From the NCBI RefSeq assembly GCF_030369635.1, contig NZ_CP128474.1:1798001-1862000 (forward strand): a DNA stretch of 64,000 nucleotides. The letters run 5' to 3'. Shown in pieces: positions 22,223-31,954 of this stretch. Position numbers and translations under genes: made by a program. The notes under the pieces are model-generated. The model made no database searches, was not told where the DNA came from, and saw only the letters and a program-made list of their open reading frames with translations. Each line of letters begins with the position of its first letter. Within the stretch, counting starts at the first letter, position 1. The stretch comes from Microbacterium arborescens. Lineage in GTDB: Bacteria; Actinomycetota; Actinomycetes; Actinomycetales; Microbacteriaceae.

Positions 22223-23187
22223 GCACCGCGACAGCCATCGCGCATCCGAACATCGCGCTCGTGAAGTACTGGGGCAAACGCGACAGCGTGTTGAACCTCC
22301 CCGCCACGGGGAGCCTCTCGATGACGCTCGACATCTTCCCCACCACCACGACCGTGAGCCTCGACGAGACCGCGACCGGTGACGTCCTCGTGTTCAACGG
22401 CGACGAGCGGGTCGACGGGCCCGCCGAGCGCGTCTCGCGATTCCTCGACATCGTGCGGGAGCTCGCGGGCAGCTCGGTCGCGGCTCGGGTCGACACCGTC
22501 AACACGGTCCCGTCAGCCGCGGGGCTCGCATCGTCGGCCTCGGGCTTCGCGGCTCTGGCCGTGGCTGCCGCCCGCGCGTACGGGCTCGATCTCGACACCC
22601 GCGCCCTCAGTCGCCTCGCCCGGCGCGGCTCGGGGTCCGCATCACGGTCGGTCATACCCGGTTTCGCGATCTGGCATGCGGGCGACAGCGACGAGACCTC
22701 TTTCGCGGAGCCCGTCGACGCGCCCGACCTCGCGATGGTCGTCGCCATGGTCGAGAAGCGAGAGAAGCCGGTCTCCAGCCGCGAGGCCATGCGCCGCACG
22801 GTGCTCACGTCACCGTTCTACCCGGCGTGGGTCTCCTCGACGGCAGAGAGTCTCGAGGCCGCGGCGGAGGCGTGCCGCGCGGGTGACGTCGAGCGGCTTG
22901 GACGCATCACCGAGGTGAACGCCCTGCGGATGCACGCGCTGATCCAGTCGTGCGACCCGCCGATCCGCTACCTCAGCCCCGTCAGCGTCGAGATCTTCGA
23001 CCGTGTCGCAGCCCTGCGCGAAGCCGGTGTCGAAGCCTGGGCGACCGCGGACGCCGGTCCGAACGTCGTCGTGCTGACCCGGCCTGACGCGGTCAGCGCT
23101 GTGACCGCGTCGCTCGACGGGCTCGCCGAGCTCGCCGTCGCCCGCCCGGGCCCCGCCGCCGCTCTGGTGACGCGAGCAGGCGAATGA
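22219..23187 (+). CDS. mvaD: Diphosphomevalonate decarboxylase
   Basis: Converts mevalonate 5-diphosphate to isopentenyl diphosphate with ATP-driven loss of CO2. The 322 residues include the signature HPNIALVKYWGKRD, the GHMP motif PSAAGLASSASGFAALA and the catalytic Asp region ATADAGPNVVVL. The start ATG overlaps the mvk stop and the next start overlaps its own stop (ATGA twice). Confidence 0.95.
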   Translation: MSTATAIAHPNIALVKYWGKRDSVLNLPATGSLSMTLDIFPTTTTVSLDETATGDVLVFNGDERVDGPAERVSRFLDIVRELAGSSVAARVDTVNTVPSAAGLASSASGFAALAVAAARAYGLDLDTRALSRLARRGSGSASRSVIPGFAIWHAGDSDETSFAEPVDAPDLAMVVAMVEKREKPVSSREAMRRTVLTSPFYPAWVSSTAESLEAAAEACRAGDVERLGRITEVNALRMHALIQSCDPPIRYLSPVSVEIFDRVAALREAGVEAWATADAGPNVVVLTRPDAVSAVTASLDGLAELAVARPGPAAALVTRAGE

Positions 23188-24326
23188 CGCCTGCCGACCC
23201 GACCGGCGCGATCGTCGTGCACGCGCCCGGCAAGCTCTTCATCGCGGGTGAGTACGCTGTCGTCTCCCCCGGCGAGCCCGCCGTACTCATCGCCGTCGAC
23301 CGCTACTTGACGGTGTCACTCACCGAGAGCGTCGACGAGGGCAGCATCCACTCGCCCGAGTACAGCAGGATGCCGGTGCGCTGGACCCGCGGCCAGGACG
23401 GGCTGACCCTCGACCGCGAGCACCATCCGTACGACTACGTCATCGCTGCGATCGAGGCATCCGAGCGGCTGCGCGCCGAACGGGGCCTGCGTCCGCGTTT
23501 CTTCGACCTGTTCATCGAGAGCGGCCTCGACGATCCCAGCGGCCGCAAGTTCGGGCTCGGGTCGTCAGCCGCCGTGACCGTCGCGACGATCGCCGCGATC
23601 GACCGGTTCTACGGCTTCGACCTCGGCACCCGCGGGCGCTACGAGCTTGCGATGCTCGCCACCATCGCCGTCGCCCCGAACGCTTCGGGAGGCGACGTCG
23701 CCGCGAGCACCTACGGCGGGTGGATCGGGTACCGCTCGCCCGATCGAGAGCGGCTGCGCGCGGCACGACGCGAGCGCGGCGTCGCAGCGGTGCTCGGATC
23801 GGAAGCCTGGGACGGCGCGGAGATCATCCGCCTCACTCCCCCGTCCGGCCTCGACCTGATCGTCGGGTGGACTGGGCACCCTGCCTCCACCGAGCGCCTG
23901 GTGAGCGGCGTCTCGCGCGGCACGAACGTCGCCGGCGACGCGCACACCGGGTTCCTCGAGGCCTCACGCGCATGCGTCGGCGACCTGTGGCGCGCACTCG
24001 CCGTCCGCCCCGATGACGCCGGCCGCGCGGGATCCGACGACGAGCTCGCTCTCGACGCGCTGCGCCGCAACCGACGTCTCCTGCAGGCGCTCGGGGCGCG
24101 GACGGGCGTGACCATCGAGACCGACCGGCTGCGCGTCCTGTGCGATGCGGCCGAGGCGATCGGCGCCGCCGGTAAGCCTTCCGGCGCCGGTGGCGGCGAC
24201 TGCGGCATCGTCCTCGCGCCCGCCGACTCCGACGTCGCCGGGATGCTGCGGGTCTGGGAGACCAACGACATCCGACACCTCACGATCGGCGTGCACCCGC
24301 CGGAAGGAGAGCACCATGCCGGCTGA
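23184..24326 (+). CDS. Phosphomevalonate kinase
   Basis: Phosphorylates mevalonate 5-phosphate to the diphosphate. The 380-residue GHMP kinase shows APGKLFIAGEYAVVSPG and the ATP loop KFGLGSSAAVTVATIAA, then GKPSGAGGGDCGIVL near the C-terminus. It sits between mvaD and the isomerase, with an ATGA overlap upstream and an 11-base overlap downstream. No fusion or truncation is apparent. Confidence 0.93.
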   Translation: MTPADPTGAIVVHAPGKLFIAGEYAVVSPGEPAVLIAVDRYLTVSLTESVDEGSIHSPEYSRMPVRWTRGQDGLTLDREHHPYDYVIAAIEASERLRAERGLRPRFFDLFIESGLDDPSGRKFGLGSSAAVTVATIAAIDRFYGFDLGTRGRYELAMLATIAVAPNASGGDVAASTYGGWIGYRSPDRERLRAARRERGVAAVLGSEAWDGAEIIRLTPPSGLDLIVGWTGHPASTERLVSGVSRGTNVAGDAHTGFLEASRACVGDLWRALAVRPDDAGRAGSDDELALDALRRNRRLLQALGARTGVTIETDRLRVLCDAAEAIGAAGKPSGAGGGDCGIVLAPADSDVAGMLRVWETNDIRHLTIGVHPPEGEHHAG

Positions 24327-25395
24327 ACAGGCCTCCGAGCGCAAGGACGACCACGTCCGTCTGGCCGCCGCACAGCAGAAGGAGTCGCCCCGACCCAATG
24401 GCTGGGACGACGTGCGTTTCGTCCACCACGCCCTCGCGGGTGTCGATGCCGACCGCGTCGACCTCGGCGTCGAGGTCGCCGGGACGCGCTGGGCACTGCC
24501 GTTCTACGTCAACGCCATGACCGGAGGCAGCGCTTCGACCGGCGCGATCAACCGCGACCTCGCGATCGCCGCGCGCGAGACGGGCGTCGCGATCGCCTCC
24601 GGTTCGCTGAGCATCGCGCTCGACAATCCCGAGCTGATGGGGACCTTCCGCGTCATTCGCGACGAGAACCCCGATGGCTTCGTCATGGCCAACGTCGGTA
24701 TCGAGCGCTCGCCCGAGGACGCGCAGCGTGCCGTCGACGCCCTGGCGGCCAACGCCCTCCAGGTGCATGTCAATGCGATGCAGGAGACCGTCATGCCCGA
24801 GGGCAGCCGCTCGTTCTCGAGCTGGCCGGCATCCCTCGAAGCCATCGTCGCCGCCGTCGACGTCCCCGTCGTGGTGAAGGAGGTCGGATTCGGCCTGAGC
24901 GCCGAGACGCTCTCCCGGCTCGGTGGCATGGGCGTGCGCTTCGCCGACGTCTCGGGGGTCGGCGGGACCGACTTCATGCGCATCGAGAACGACCGCCGCT
25001 CGGGCCGCGACTACGCCTACCTCGCCGGGTGGGGGCAGTCGGCCGTCGAATGCCTGCTGGAGGCACCGGCCGACGCTCCCGTGCTGCTCGCTTCGGGAGG
25101 GGTCCGGACCCCCCTCGACGTCGCCCGCGGTCTCGCGCTCGGCGCCCGAGCGGTCGGCGCGTCCGGGTCGTTCCTGTCCGTCGTGCTCGACGGGGGCGCG
25201 GAAGCGCTGATTTCTCGCATCCGGGAATGGTCAGACCACCTCACGGCGTTGCATTCGCTGGTGGGGGCGACCCGTCCGGACGACCTCCGCCGAACCGACC
25301 TGATCATCCACGGACGCGCGGCGGAGTACGCCCGCGCCCGGGGCATCGACATCGACAGCCTGGCGCACCGCGCCGGCGGGAAGGACCCGCGATGA
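24316..25395 (+). CDS. fni: Isopentenyl-diphosphate delta-isomerase, type II (FMN)
   Basis: Interconverts IPP and DMAPP, using reduced FMN. The 359-residue TIM barrel shows RKDDHVRLA at the N-terminus, NAMTGGSAST, the catalytic HVNAMQETVMPEG and the phosphate/FMN-binding LLASGGVRTPLDVARGLALGA. I chose the ATG at 24316 because AAGGAGA lies six bases before it; this makes it overlap the end of the kinase gene by 11 bases. The next start overlaps its stop (ATGA). Confidence 0.95.
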   Translation: MPAEQASERKDDHVRLAAAQQKESPRPNGWDDVRFVHHALAGVDADRVDLGVEVAGTRWALPFYVNAMTGGSASTGAINRDLAIAARETGVAIASGSLSIALDNPELMGTFRVIRDENPDGFVMANVGIERSPEDAQRAVDALAANALQVHVNAMQETVMPEGSRSFSSWPASLEAIVAAVDVPVVVKEVGFGLSAETLSRLGGMGVRFADVSGVGGTDFMRIENDRRSGRDYAYLAGWGQSAVECLLEAPADAPVLLASGGVRTPLDVARGLALGARAVGASGSFLSVVLDGGAEALISRIREWSDHLTALHSLVGATRPDDLRRTDLIIHGRAAEYARARGIDIDSLAHRAGGKDPR

Positions 25396-26438
25396 GCACC
25401 GAGTTCACCCCGATCCCCCTCCGCTGGGTGGGGCCGCTCCGGCTGACCGGTGACGTCGAGACCGAGCAGGAGGTGCCCCTCGCGACCTACGAATCGCCGC
25501 TGTGGCCCTCGGTCGGACGGGGGGCGCGCATCTCCCGGCTCGTCGACGACGGCATCCGGGTGACGGTGGTGGACGAACGGATGACGCGCTCGTCGCTCTT
25601 CGTCGCCGAGACCGCTGCCGCCGCCGTCACCGCCTCCCGCGCGATCGTCGCACGCTTCGACGAGCTCGCCGCGGCCGTCTCCGAGCGCAGCCGGCATGCG
25701 AAGCTCATCGATCTCGACACCGAGATCGTCGGCAACCTCCTGTACGTGCGCTTCGCGCTGACAACGGGCGACGCCTCGGGCCACAACATGGTGACCTTCG
25801 CCGCGGAGACCCTGATGGAGCGGGTTCTCTCGTGGCACCCCGAGCTCTCGTACGGCTCGATCTCGGGCAACTACTGCACCGACAAGAAGGCCACCGCCGT
25901 CAACGGCATCCTCGGACGCGGGCGCAACGTCATCGCCGAGATCCTCATCCCGGCCGAACTGGTCGACAAGCAACTGCGTTCGACCGCGCAGCGCATCGTC
26001 GACCTCAACGTGCAGAAGAACCTCGTCGGATCGACCATCGCGGGCGCGCTGCGTTCGGCCAACGCCCACTACGCCAACATGCTCCTGGCGTTCTACCTGG
26101 CCACGGGTCAGGATGCCGCCAACATCGTCGAGGGCTCCCAGGGGTTCACGTGGGCCGAGGTGCGCGGAGACGGCGACCTGTACTTCTCGTGCACTCTCCC
26201 CCACCTCATCGTCGGCACCGTCGGCAACGGCAAGGACCTGCCGGCCGTCGACGACGCCCTCGCCCGCCTCGGCTGCCGCGACGAGCGCCCCGCCGGCGAG
26301 AACGCCCGGCGCCTCGCCGGTCTGATCGCCGCCACCGTCCTCTGCGGTGAGCTCTCCCTGCTCGCCGCCCAGACCAACCCTGGGGAGCTCATGCAGTCGC
26401 ACCTGCTCCTCGAGCGCCGGAAGGATTCCACGAAGTGA
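25392..26438 (+). CDS. mvaA: Hydroxymethylglutaryl-CoA reductase
   Basis: Reduces HMG-CoA to mevalonate, the pathway's committed step. The 348 residues include the catalytic Lys in TDKKATAVNG, GDASGHNMVTF (equivalent to the DAMGMNM of class I enzymes), the catalytic Asp in GTVGNGKDLP and a C-terminal QSHLLLERR. Length and motifs fit the NADPH-dependent class I-like actinobacterial type without a membrane anchor. Its stop overlaps the GTG of the synthase. Confidence 0.93.
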   Translation: MSTEFTPIPLRWVGPLRLTGDVETEQEVPLATYESPLWPSVGRGARISRLVDDGIRVTVVDERMTRSSLFVAETAAAAVTASRAIVARFDELAAAVSERSRHAKLIDLDTEIVGNLLYVRFALTTGDASGHNMVTFAAETLMERVLSWHPELSYGSISGNYCTDKKATAVNGILGRGRNVIAEILIPAELVDKQLRSTAQRIVDLNVQKNLVGSTIAGALRSANAHYANMLLAFYLATGQDAANIVEGSQGFTWAEVRGDGDLYFSCTLPHLIVGTVGNGKDLPAVDDALARLGCRDERPAGENARRLAGLIAATVLCGELSLLAAQTNPGELMQSHLLLERRKDSTK

Positions 26439-27589
26439 CCACCATCGGCATCCACGACCTCGCCGTCGCCACCGCCTCGCACGTCGTCGAGCTCGACGAC
26501 CTCGCGGCACGCGCCGACATCGATCCCGCGAAGTTCCGCATCGGGCTCGGTCAGGAGCAGATGAGCATCCCGGGCCTCGACGAAGACATCGTCACGATGG
26601 GGGCCGCCGCCGCGCAGCGCATCATCGACCGCCACGGCGTCGATGGCATCCGTACGCTGTTCTTCGCGACCGAGACCGGCATCGACCAGTCGCGCGCAGC
26701 CGGCGTGCACGTGCACGAGCTGCTCGGTCTGCCCCGGTCGGTGCGCGTCGTCGAGCTGAAGCAGGCCTGCTACTCCGCGACGGCCGCTCTTCAGGCGGCT
26801 GCGGGTCTCATCGCACGCAACCCCGACGAGCGTGTGCTCGTCATCGCGAGCGACGTCGCCCGTTACGAGCTCGACACCGCGGCCGAGCCCACGCAGGGTG
26901 CCGGGGCGGTCGCCTTCCTCGTCTCCGCCGACCCGGCCATCGCGGTCCTCGAGACCGCTGCGGGCGTCTACACCGCCGAGGTCGACGACTTCTGGCGGCC
27001 GAACGACAGCGTGACCGCCGTCGTCGACGGAAAGCTCTCGGTCAGCGCCTACCTCGACGGCGTCGCCGGCGCGTGGGATGACTACCGCTCGCGCGGCGGA
27101 GTCGACATCGACCAGATCGACTGGTTCTGCCACCACCAGCCGTTCACCAAGATGGCGGTCAAAGCGCACCGCGCTCTTGGGCAGCACTTGGGCGTCGAGC
27201 TCGACCCGGAGCTGGTGACGGCCACGACAGGCTACAACCGCCGGATCGGCAACTCGTACACCGCATCGCTCTACATCGCCCTGGCCGCGCTCCTCGAAGG
27301 CGAGAACGACCTCACGGGATCGCGCATCGGCCTGTTCAGCTACGGTTCGGGGTCGGTGAGCGAGTTCTTCACGCTCGTCGTGCAGCCGGGTTACCGCGAC
27401 GCGACGCGCGGAGCGGAGACCGAGGCCATCCTCGCCGCACGCACCCCGGTCGACGTCCCGACCTACCGCGACCTCCACGATGCGGCGCACCGCGACAGCA
27501 CCGTCGACGTGACGATCGCCCCCGAGTCCCCCGGTCCGTTCCACTTCGCCGGCCTCTCGGCCCGGGCCCGCCGCTACACCCGCGACTGA
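26435..27589 (+). CDS. mvaS: Hydroxymethylglutaryl-CoA synthase
   Basis: Condenses acetoacetyl-CoA with acetyl-CoA. The 384-residue thiolase-fold protein shows the Glu of TETGIDQS, the acyl-enzyme Cys in ELKQACYSATAAL, the His in CHHQPFTKMA and GLFSYGSGSVSEFF near the C-terminus. The GTG start overlaps the reductase stop (GTGA). It is the last gene of the mevalonate operon; two hairpins follow. Confidence 0.95.
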   Translation: MTTIGIHDLAVATASHVVELDDLAARADIDPAKFRIGLGQEQMSIPGLDEDIVTMGAAAAQRIIDRHGVDGIRTLFFATETGIDQSRAAGVHVHELLGLPRSVRVVELKQACYSATAALQAAAGLIARNPDERVLVIASDVARYELDTAAEPTQGAGAVAFLVSADPAIAVLETAAGVYTAEVDDFWRPNDSVTAVVDGKLSVSAYLDGVAGAWDDYRSRGGVDIDQIDWFCHHQPFTKMAVKAHRALGQHLGVELDPELVTATTGYNRRIGNSYTASLYIALAALLEGENDLTGSRIGLFSYGSGSVSEFFTLVVQPGYRDATRGAETEAILAARTPVDVPTYRDLHDAAHRDSTVDVTIAPESPGPFHFAGLSARARRYTRD

Positions 27590-27624
27590 CCCTCCCCTCT
27601 CACCGCACGCTCCGCGAGAGCGCG

Positions 27625-27662
27625 CGAACGCACGGTTCCAGCCCCCTGGCACCGTGCGTTCG
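27625..27662. terminator. First hairpin after the mevalonate operon
   Basis: Arms CGAACGCACGGT (27625-27636) and ACCGTGCGTTCG (27651-27662) match perfectly; inside the 14-base loop CCAG and CTGG can also pair. It starts 35 bases after the synthase stop. No U-tract follows. A second, longer hairpin lies 45 bases further on. Confidence 0.6.
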
Positions 27663-27707
27663 TGCATCCTGGCCACTCGGCCCGGGGTAGGGCGCAGGGC
27701 GGGGCTC

Positions 27708-27749
27708 ACGCAGAGAGGGCCCCGACAGCAGTCGGGGCCCTCTCTGCGT
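27708..27749. terminator. Bidirectional terminator between mvaS and the UPF0182 gene
   Basis: A perfect 19-base-pair stem, ACGCAGAGAGGGCCCCGAC and its complement, around the four-base loop AGCA. It is symmetric for both convergent transcripts, 10 bases from the end of the minus-strand gene. A single TT follows on the plus strand. Confidence 0.8.
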
Positions 27750-27759
27750 TGCGGGTGGG

Positions 27760-30666
27760 TCAGTTCTGGCCCTGCTCACCGAGCTCGAGCAGGCGCGAGA
27801 TCGCCTCCGTGAGCTTGGCATCCGCTGCGCCGTACGCCGCCCAGTCAGCGTTCTGCATGGCCGTGTTTCGCTCGGCGAGAGCATCGCGCGCCTGGTTCAG
27901 GGCCGCCTGGTAGTCCGCGGCGGGTGTCGTCGGCGCGGTCCCGCCGTCACCGGTGCCCGGAGTCGCCTCGTCGCCGGGGCTCGGCTCGGGCACGACATCC
28001 GTGTCTCCCGTGCTCGCGCCCGAGTCACCGCCGAACAGCTTGTCGAGGGCCGCTTGCAGGGTGTCCTCGAAAGCGACCTGATCGCCGAAACCGACGAGCA
28101 CCTTCTGCAGCGTCGGGAGCTTTGTCGCCCCGCTCGACTGCACGAACACAGGCTGCACGTAGAGCAGGCCGCCGCCGACGGGCAGCGTCAGGAGGTTGCC
28201 GTTGATGACCTCGGACTGTCCCTGACGCAGGATGTTCGAGAACGACGACACGACGGGGTCGGCGTTGAACGTGTTCTGCACCTGGCCGGGGCCGGGGACG
28301 GGCGTCTCGGCATTGACCTCGAGCATCCGCAGCTTGCCGTACTCACCGCTGACGACACCCGCTTCGGAACCGGCGTCGGAGTCGACCGAGAGGTAGCCCA
28401 TCAGAACGTTACGGGTGTCCTGACCACCGGGGATGAAGGACGAGAACATCGAGTACGACGGCGCGTCCTGGCCGGGCATCTTCATCGTCAGGTAGTACGG
28501 CGGCTGCAGCTGCGTGTCCTGCTGCGGGTCGTTCGGCGTCTTCCACGCGTTGTCGCGCGAGTAGAACGACTGCGCCGTGTCGACGTGGTAGGTGCCGAGC
28601 ATCGCGCGCTGCACCTTGAACAGGTCGGTGGGGTACCGGACATGGCTCATGAGATCGCCGCTCATTTCGCTGATCGGCTTGAGCGTGTTGGGGTAGACCT
28701 TCTGCCAGGCCTGCAGCAGCGGGTCGGTCTCGTCCCACGCGTACAGCGTCACCTCGCCCGAGTACGCGTCGACCGTCGCCTTCACCGAGTTGCGGATGTA
28801 GTTGATGTTGTCGAGTGCGACGCGGGGCTGCGGGTTCGACGAATCCGAGATCGCGTCGCTGAGGCTGACGATCGACGAGTACGGGTAGTTGGCACTCAAC
28901 GTGTAGCCGTCGACGATCCACACGATGCGCCCGTCGACGACCGAGGGGTACGGGTCGTTGTCGAGCTCGAGGTACGGCGCCACCTTCTGCACGCGCGTCG
29001 CGGGGTCGCGGTCGTAGAGGATCTGCGAGTCGTCGTTGATGGCGTCCGAGAACAGGATGTCCGTCGACTGGAACTTCAGCGAGTAGATCAGACGGTGGAA
29101 GACGTCGCCGATCGAGGGACCGCCGTCGCCCTCGAACGTCGTCTTCGTCTGGCTCTCGCCCTCCTGACCGCGCGGGTAGTCGAGCTCGATGGGCGACGAG
29201 CCCTCGGGGGCGCCGACGATCGAGTACGTGGGCGAGAACTCGCCGAAGTACACGCGCGGCTCGTACGCCTGGCCGGCCGTCAGCTCTCCGGATGCCGGGA
29301 TGCCGCGCTCGACGAAGACCGGGTTGCCGTCGGCCGTGCGCTCGTTGCCCTTGGCGGCCACCATGCCGTAGCCGTGGGTGTAGACGAGGGTCGTGTTGTA
29401 CCACGAGGCCGCGTCACCGAGCTGGTTGACGTTGAGCTCGCGAACCGAGACGACGGTGTCCTGCGACTGTCCGTCGATCTCGTAGCGGTCGACGTCGAGA
29501 GGCTCGGCGAACTGGTAGTACGAGCGGTACTGCTCGATCTGGCGCACCGTCGGTCCGATGATGGCGGGGTCCATGATGCGGATCGACGCGGTCGTGTCTG
29601 CATCGGCGCGCAGCTGACCCGGCTCGACGTCGGTGACGGCCTGGAAGTCGGTCTTCTCGAGTCCGGCGATGCCGTACGCGGCCTTCGTGCCCTCGATGTT
29701 GCGCTCGTAGTACTGCGACTCGAGCGTCAGCTGGTTCGGGCGCACCTGCACGTTGTTGACGAACCACGGGTAGGCGACGCCGACCACGAGGGAGGTCACG
29801 ACCAGGAGCCCCGTGCCGATGAGCGGGAAGCGCCAGCGGCCGATGATCGCGGTGACGAAGAAGAGCACCGCCACGATCGCAGCGGCGATCGCGAGGATCG
29901 TCTGCCCGGGGATGACGGCGTTGACGTCCACGTACGCGGCGCCCGTGATGCGGTCGTTCGGCGTGACCAGGGTGCGGTACCGGTCGATCCAGATGCTCAC
30001 GCCCTGGACCAGCAGGTAGATGCCGGCGATGACGGCGAGCTGGATGCGCGCCGACTTCGAGATCCGCAGCTCGCGCTGTCCGACCCGGACGGAGCCGTAC
30101 AGGTACGACACGAGGGCGGTCACCAGCAGGCACACGATGACGATCGCCGAGACGAACCCCACGGCCGCCGAGAGGAACGGCAGCGTGAAGAGGTAGAAGC
30201 CGGTGTCGAGCCCGAACTGCGGGTCGGTGGTGCCGGTGGTGCCCCCGTTGAGCCAGAGCGCCACGGTCTCCCATTGCGCGGATGCTGCGAAGCCGGCGAA
30301 GAACCCGAAGAAGGTCGGGATACCCCACATGCCCAGACGGCGCAGCGGCTCGACGACCTCCTGATAGCGGTCGAGCTGCGAGCTCAGACGCGCGTACACC
30401 GGCCGCAACCGGTACGCGAGCTGGATCGAGAGCCAGACGGGTACCGCCATCGCGACGAATCCGACGACGAACATGATCGCGCGAGCGGTCCACTGGGTCA
30501 CCAGTACACCGTCGAAGCCGAGTTGCCGGAACCACAGCCAATCGGCGTAGAGGCTCGCGAAGATGAAGAAGGCCACCACCACGGCCGCGATGACGGCGAG
30601 GGTGATGCCGACGGCGCGGCGGGATCTGCTGGGTGTGGCCGGGTTCGGCGCTGAGGTCGTGGTCAC
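27760..30666 (-). CDS. UPF0182-family large membrane protein
   Basis: A 968-residue envelope protein. The first about 330 residues hold seven hydrophobic helices, and the rest is a large domain predicted outside the membrane, rich in Tyr, Asp and Gly, ending in an acidic Pro/Gly/Thr-rich linker and a short helix. It matches the actinobacterial UPF0182 family in length and topology; the function is unknown. The GTG start (30664-30666) follows GGAGAG closely. Neighbours are the PDZ protease and the DUF2342-type protein, an order shared with mycobacteria. Confidence 0.92.
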   Translation of the reverse strand: MTTTSAPNPATPSRSRRAVGITLAVIAAVVVAFFIFASLYADWLWFRQLGFDGVLVTQWTARAIMFVVGFVAMAVPVWLSIQLAYRLRPVYARLSSQLDRYQEVVEPLRRLGMWGIPTFFGFFAGFAASAQWETVALWLNGGTTGTTDPQFGLDTGFYLFTLPFLSAAVGFVSAIVIVCLLVTALVSYLYGSVRVGQRELRISKSARIQLAVIAGIYLLVQGVSIWIDRYRTLVTPNDRITGAAYVDVNAVIPGQTILAIAAAIVAVLFFVTAIIGRWRFPLIGTGLLVVTSLVVGVAYPWFVNNVQVRPNQLTLESQYYERNIEGTKAAYGIAGLEKTDFQAVTDVEPGQLRADADTTASIRIMDPAIIGPTVRQIEQYRSYYQFAEPLDVDRYEIDGQSQDTVVSVRELNVNQLGDAASWYNTTLVYTHGYGMVAAKGNERTADGNPVFVERGIPASGELTAGQAYEPRVYFGEFSPTYSIVGAPEGSSPIELDYPRGQEGESQTKTTFEGDGGPSIGDVFHRLIYSLKFQSTDILFSDAINDDSQILYDRDPATRVQKVAPYLELDNDPYPSVVDGRIVWIVDGYTLSANYPYSSIVSLSDAISDSSNPQPRVALDNINYIRNSVKATVDAYSGEVTLYAWDETDPLLQAWQKVYPNTLKPISEMSGDLMSHVRYPTDLFKVQRAMLGTYHVDTAQSFYSRDNAWKTPNDPQQDTQLQPPYYLTMKMPGQDAPSYSMFSSFIPGGQDTRNVLMGYLSVDSDAGSEAGVVSGEYGKLRMLEVNAETPVPGPGQVQNTFNADPVVSSFSNILRQGQSEVINGNLLTLPVGGGLLYVQPVFVQSSGATKLPTLQKVLVGFGDQVAFEDTLQAALDKLFGGDSGASTGDTDVVPEPSPGDEATPGTGDGGTAPTTPAADYQAALNQARDALAERNTAMQNADWAAYGAADAKLTEAISRLLELGEQGQN

Positions 30667-30707
30667 CTCTCCATCCTAGGCGCCGCCCGCTGGGGGGAAG
30701 CCGAGGC

Positions 30708-31829
30708 TCAGTCGGCGGTGCAGGTCGGGAGGGCGTCGAGGTCGCCGCCCTCGCTGACGGCCTCGACGACCGAGAGGGCGTCGTCGAGATCCGCGACCGA
30801 GAACACCCGGAGTCCGTTGGGGATGTGGCCGACGACCTCGTTGCAGTTGCGCTGGGGCGCGAGGAACCAGTCCGCGCCGGCGTCCTTGGCGCCGTAGAGC
30901 TTCTGACGGATGCCGCCGATCGGGCCGACGTTGCCTTCGGCATCGATCGTGCCGGTCCCCGCGAACCGTTCGCCACCGGTGAGCTCGCCCGGCGTCAGGG
31001 TGTCGATGATGCCCAGGGCGAACATCATCCCCGCGCTCGGGCCGCCCACGTTGTCGAGCTGGAGGGTGACGTCGATCGGGAAGTCGAAGTCCTGCGCGAT
31101 CGTGACACCGATGACCCACCGGGTCTCGCCGTCCGTCGTCATCTGCGTCGGGGTGACCTCGACGGTGCGCTGCTCCCCCGCGCGGTCCACGTCGAGGCTG
31201 AGCGGACGTCCACCGGCGGCGTTGACGGCGGCGCGCAGTGCCGCGGTGGTGGCGACGGGCTCACCGTCGACGGAGCGGATAACGTCATCGGGCTCGAGGA
31301 GGCCCGTCGCGGGTGAGTCGTCGGCGAGTCGATACACACGCACGAGCGAGGTGACGTCGTAGCCGAGTTCGCTCAGCGCCGCGGCGGTCGCCTCCTTCTG
31401 CGAGTCGACCATGAGGGCGGCGTTCTCGTCGTTGCGCTGCTCGGTCGTGACGCCCTCGGGGAAAATCTCGTCGATCGGGACGACCGCGCGCGCGGGATCG
31501 AACCAGGCGGCGGCGAGCTCCAGCCACGACGGCGTGCGTTCGCGATTTCCCAGCACCTCGACCGTCAGCAGGTCGAGCGTGCCCGACGTCGGGAACGTCT
31601 CGGCGCCCTCGACGCTGATGAGCGGCCGCCGTTCCCCGTCACCGGAGGAGACCGACCCGAGGGTGTCGTAGACGGGGCCGGGACGCTGGATCACGAACGA
31701 GGTCGGCACGATCGTCAGGACCAGCAGTGCGACGAGGGAGAAGGACACCGCCCAGAGACCCGCGAGCGAGGCCCGGCTCATACGTCGTCGGGGCGCGGGG
31801 GCGGAGGCGTTCTCGTCGAAAAGTGACAC
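30708..31829 (-). CDS. PDZ and Lon-type (S16) membrane protease
   Basis: A 373-residue YlbL-like protein: one N-terminal transmembrane helix (about 23-45), an extracytoplasmic region with a PDZ domain (about 165-245), and a C-terminal Lon-type Ser-Lys protease domain. The catalytic Ser lies in NVGGPSAGMMFAL and the Lys in GGIRQKLYGAKDAGAD. It lacks an ATPase module, so it probably cuts substrates without ATP. The start is a GTG with a weak Shine-Dalgarno. The gene diverges from the DUF2342-type gene. Confidence 0.9.
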   Translation of the reverse strand: MSLFDENASAPAPRRRMSRASLAGLWAVSFSLVALLVLTIVPTSFVIQRPGPVYDTLGSVSSGDGERRPLISVEGAETFPTSGTLDLLTVEVLGNRERTPSWLELAAAWFDPARAVVPIDEIFPEGVTTEQRNDENAALMVDSQKEATAAALSELGYDVTSLVRVYRLADDSPATGLLEPDDVIRSVDGEPVATTAALRAAVNAAGGRPLSLDVDRAGEQRTVEVTPTQMTTDGETRWVIGVTIAQDFDFPIDVTLQLDNVGGPSAGMMFALGIIDTLTPGELTGGERFAGTGTIDAEGNVGPIGGIRQKLYGAKDAGADWFLAPQRNCNEVVGHIPNGLRVFSVADLDDALSVVEAVSEGGDLDALPTCTAD

Positions 31830-31954
31830 GTGCTGCTTTCTGGTCCCGGTCGTTCGCGACCGGCGAAAGCGAACGGGGTCCGTTCGCGCCGTGCGACGAG
31901 GTCGTGCGGCTAGCGTAGAACGCGAGCTGACCGCCCTGCTGAAAGGCGCCTGAC

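Noticed and set aside
28054..30654. 866-codon open frame opposite the UPF0182 gene
   Set aside because: Antisense shadow, rich in Arg/Asp/Val, no hydrophobic or domain pattern; the minus-strand protein has a clear membrane topology.
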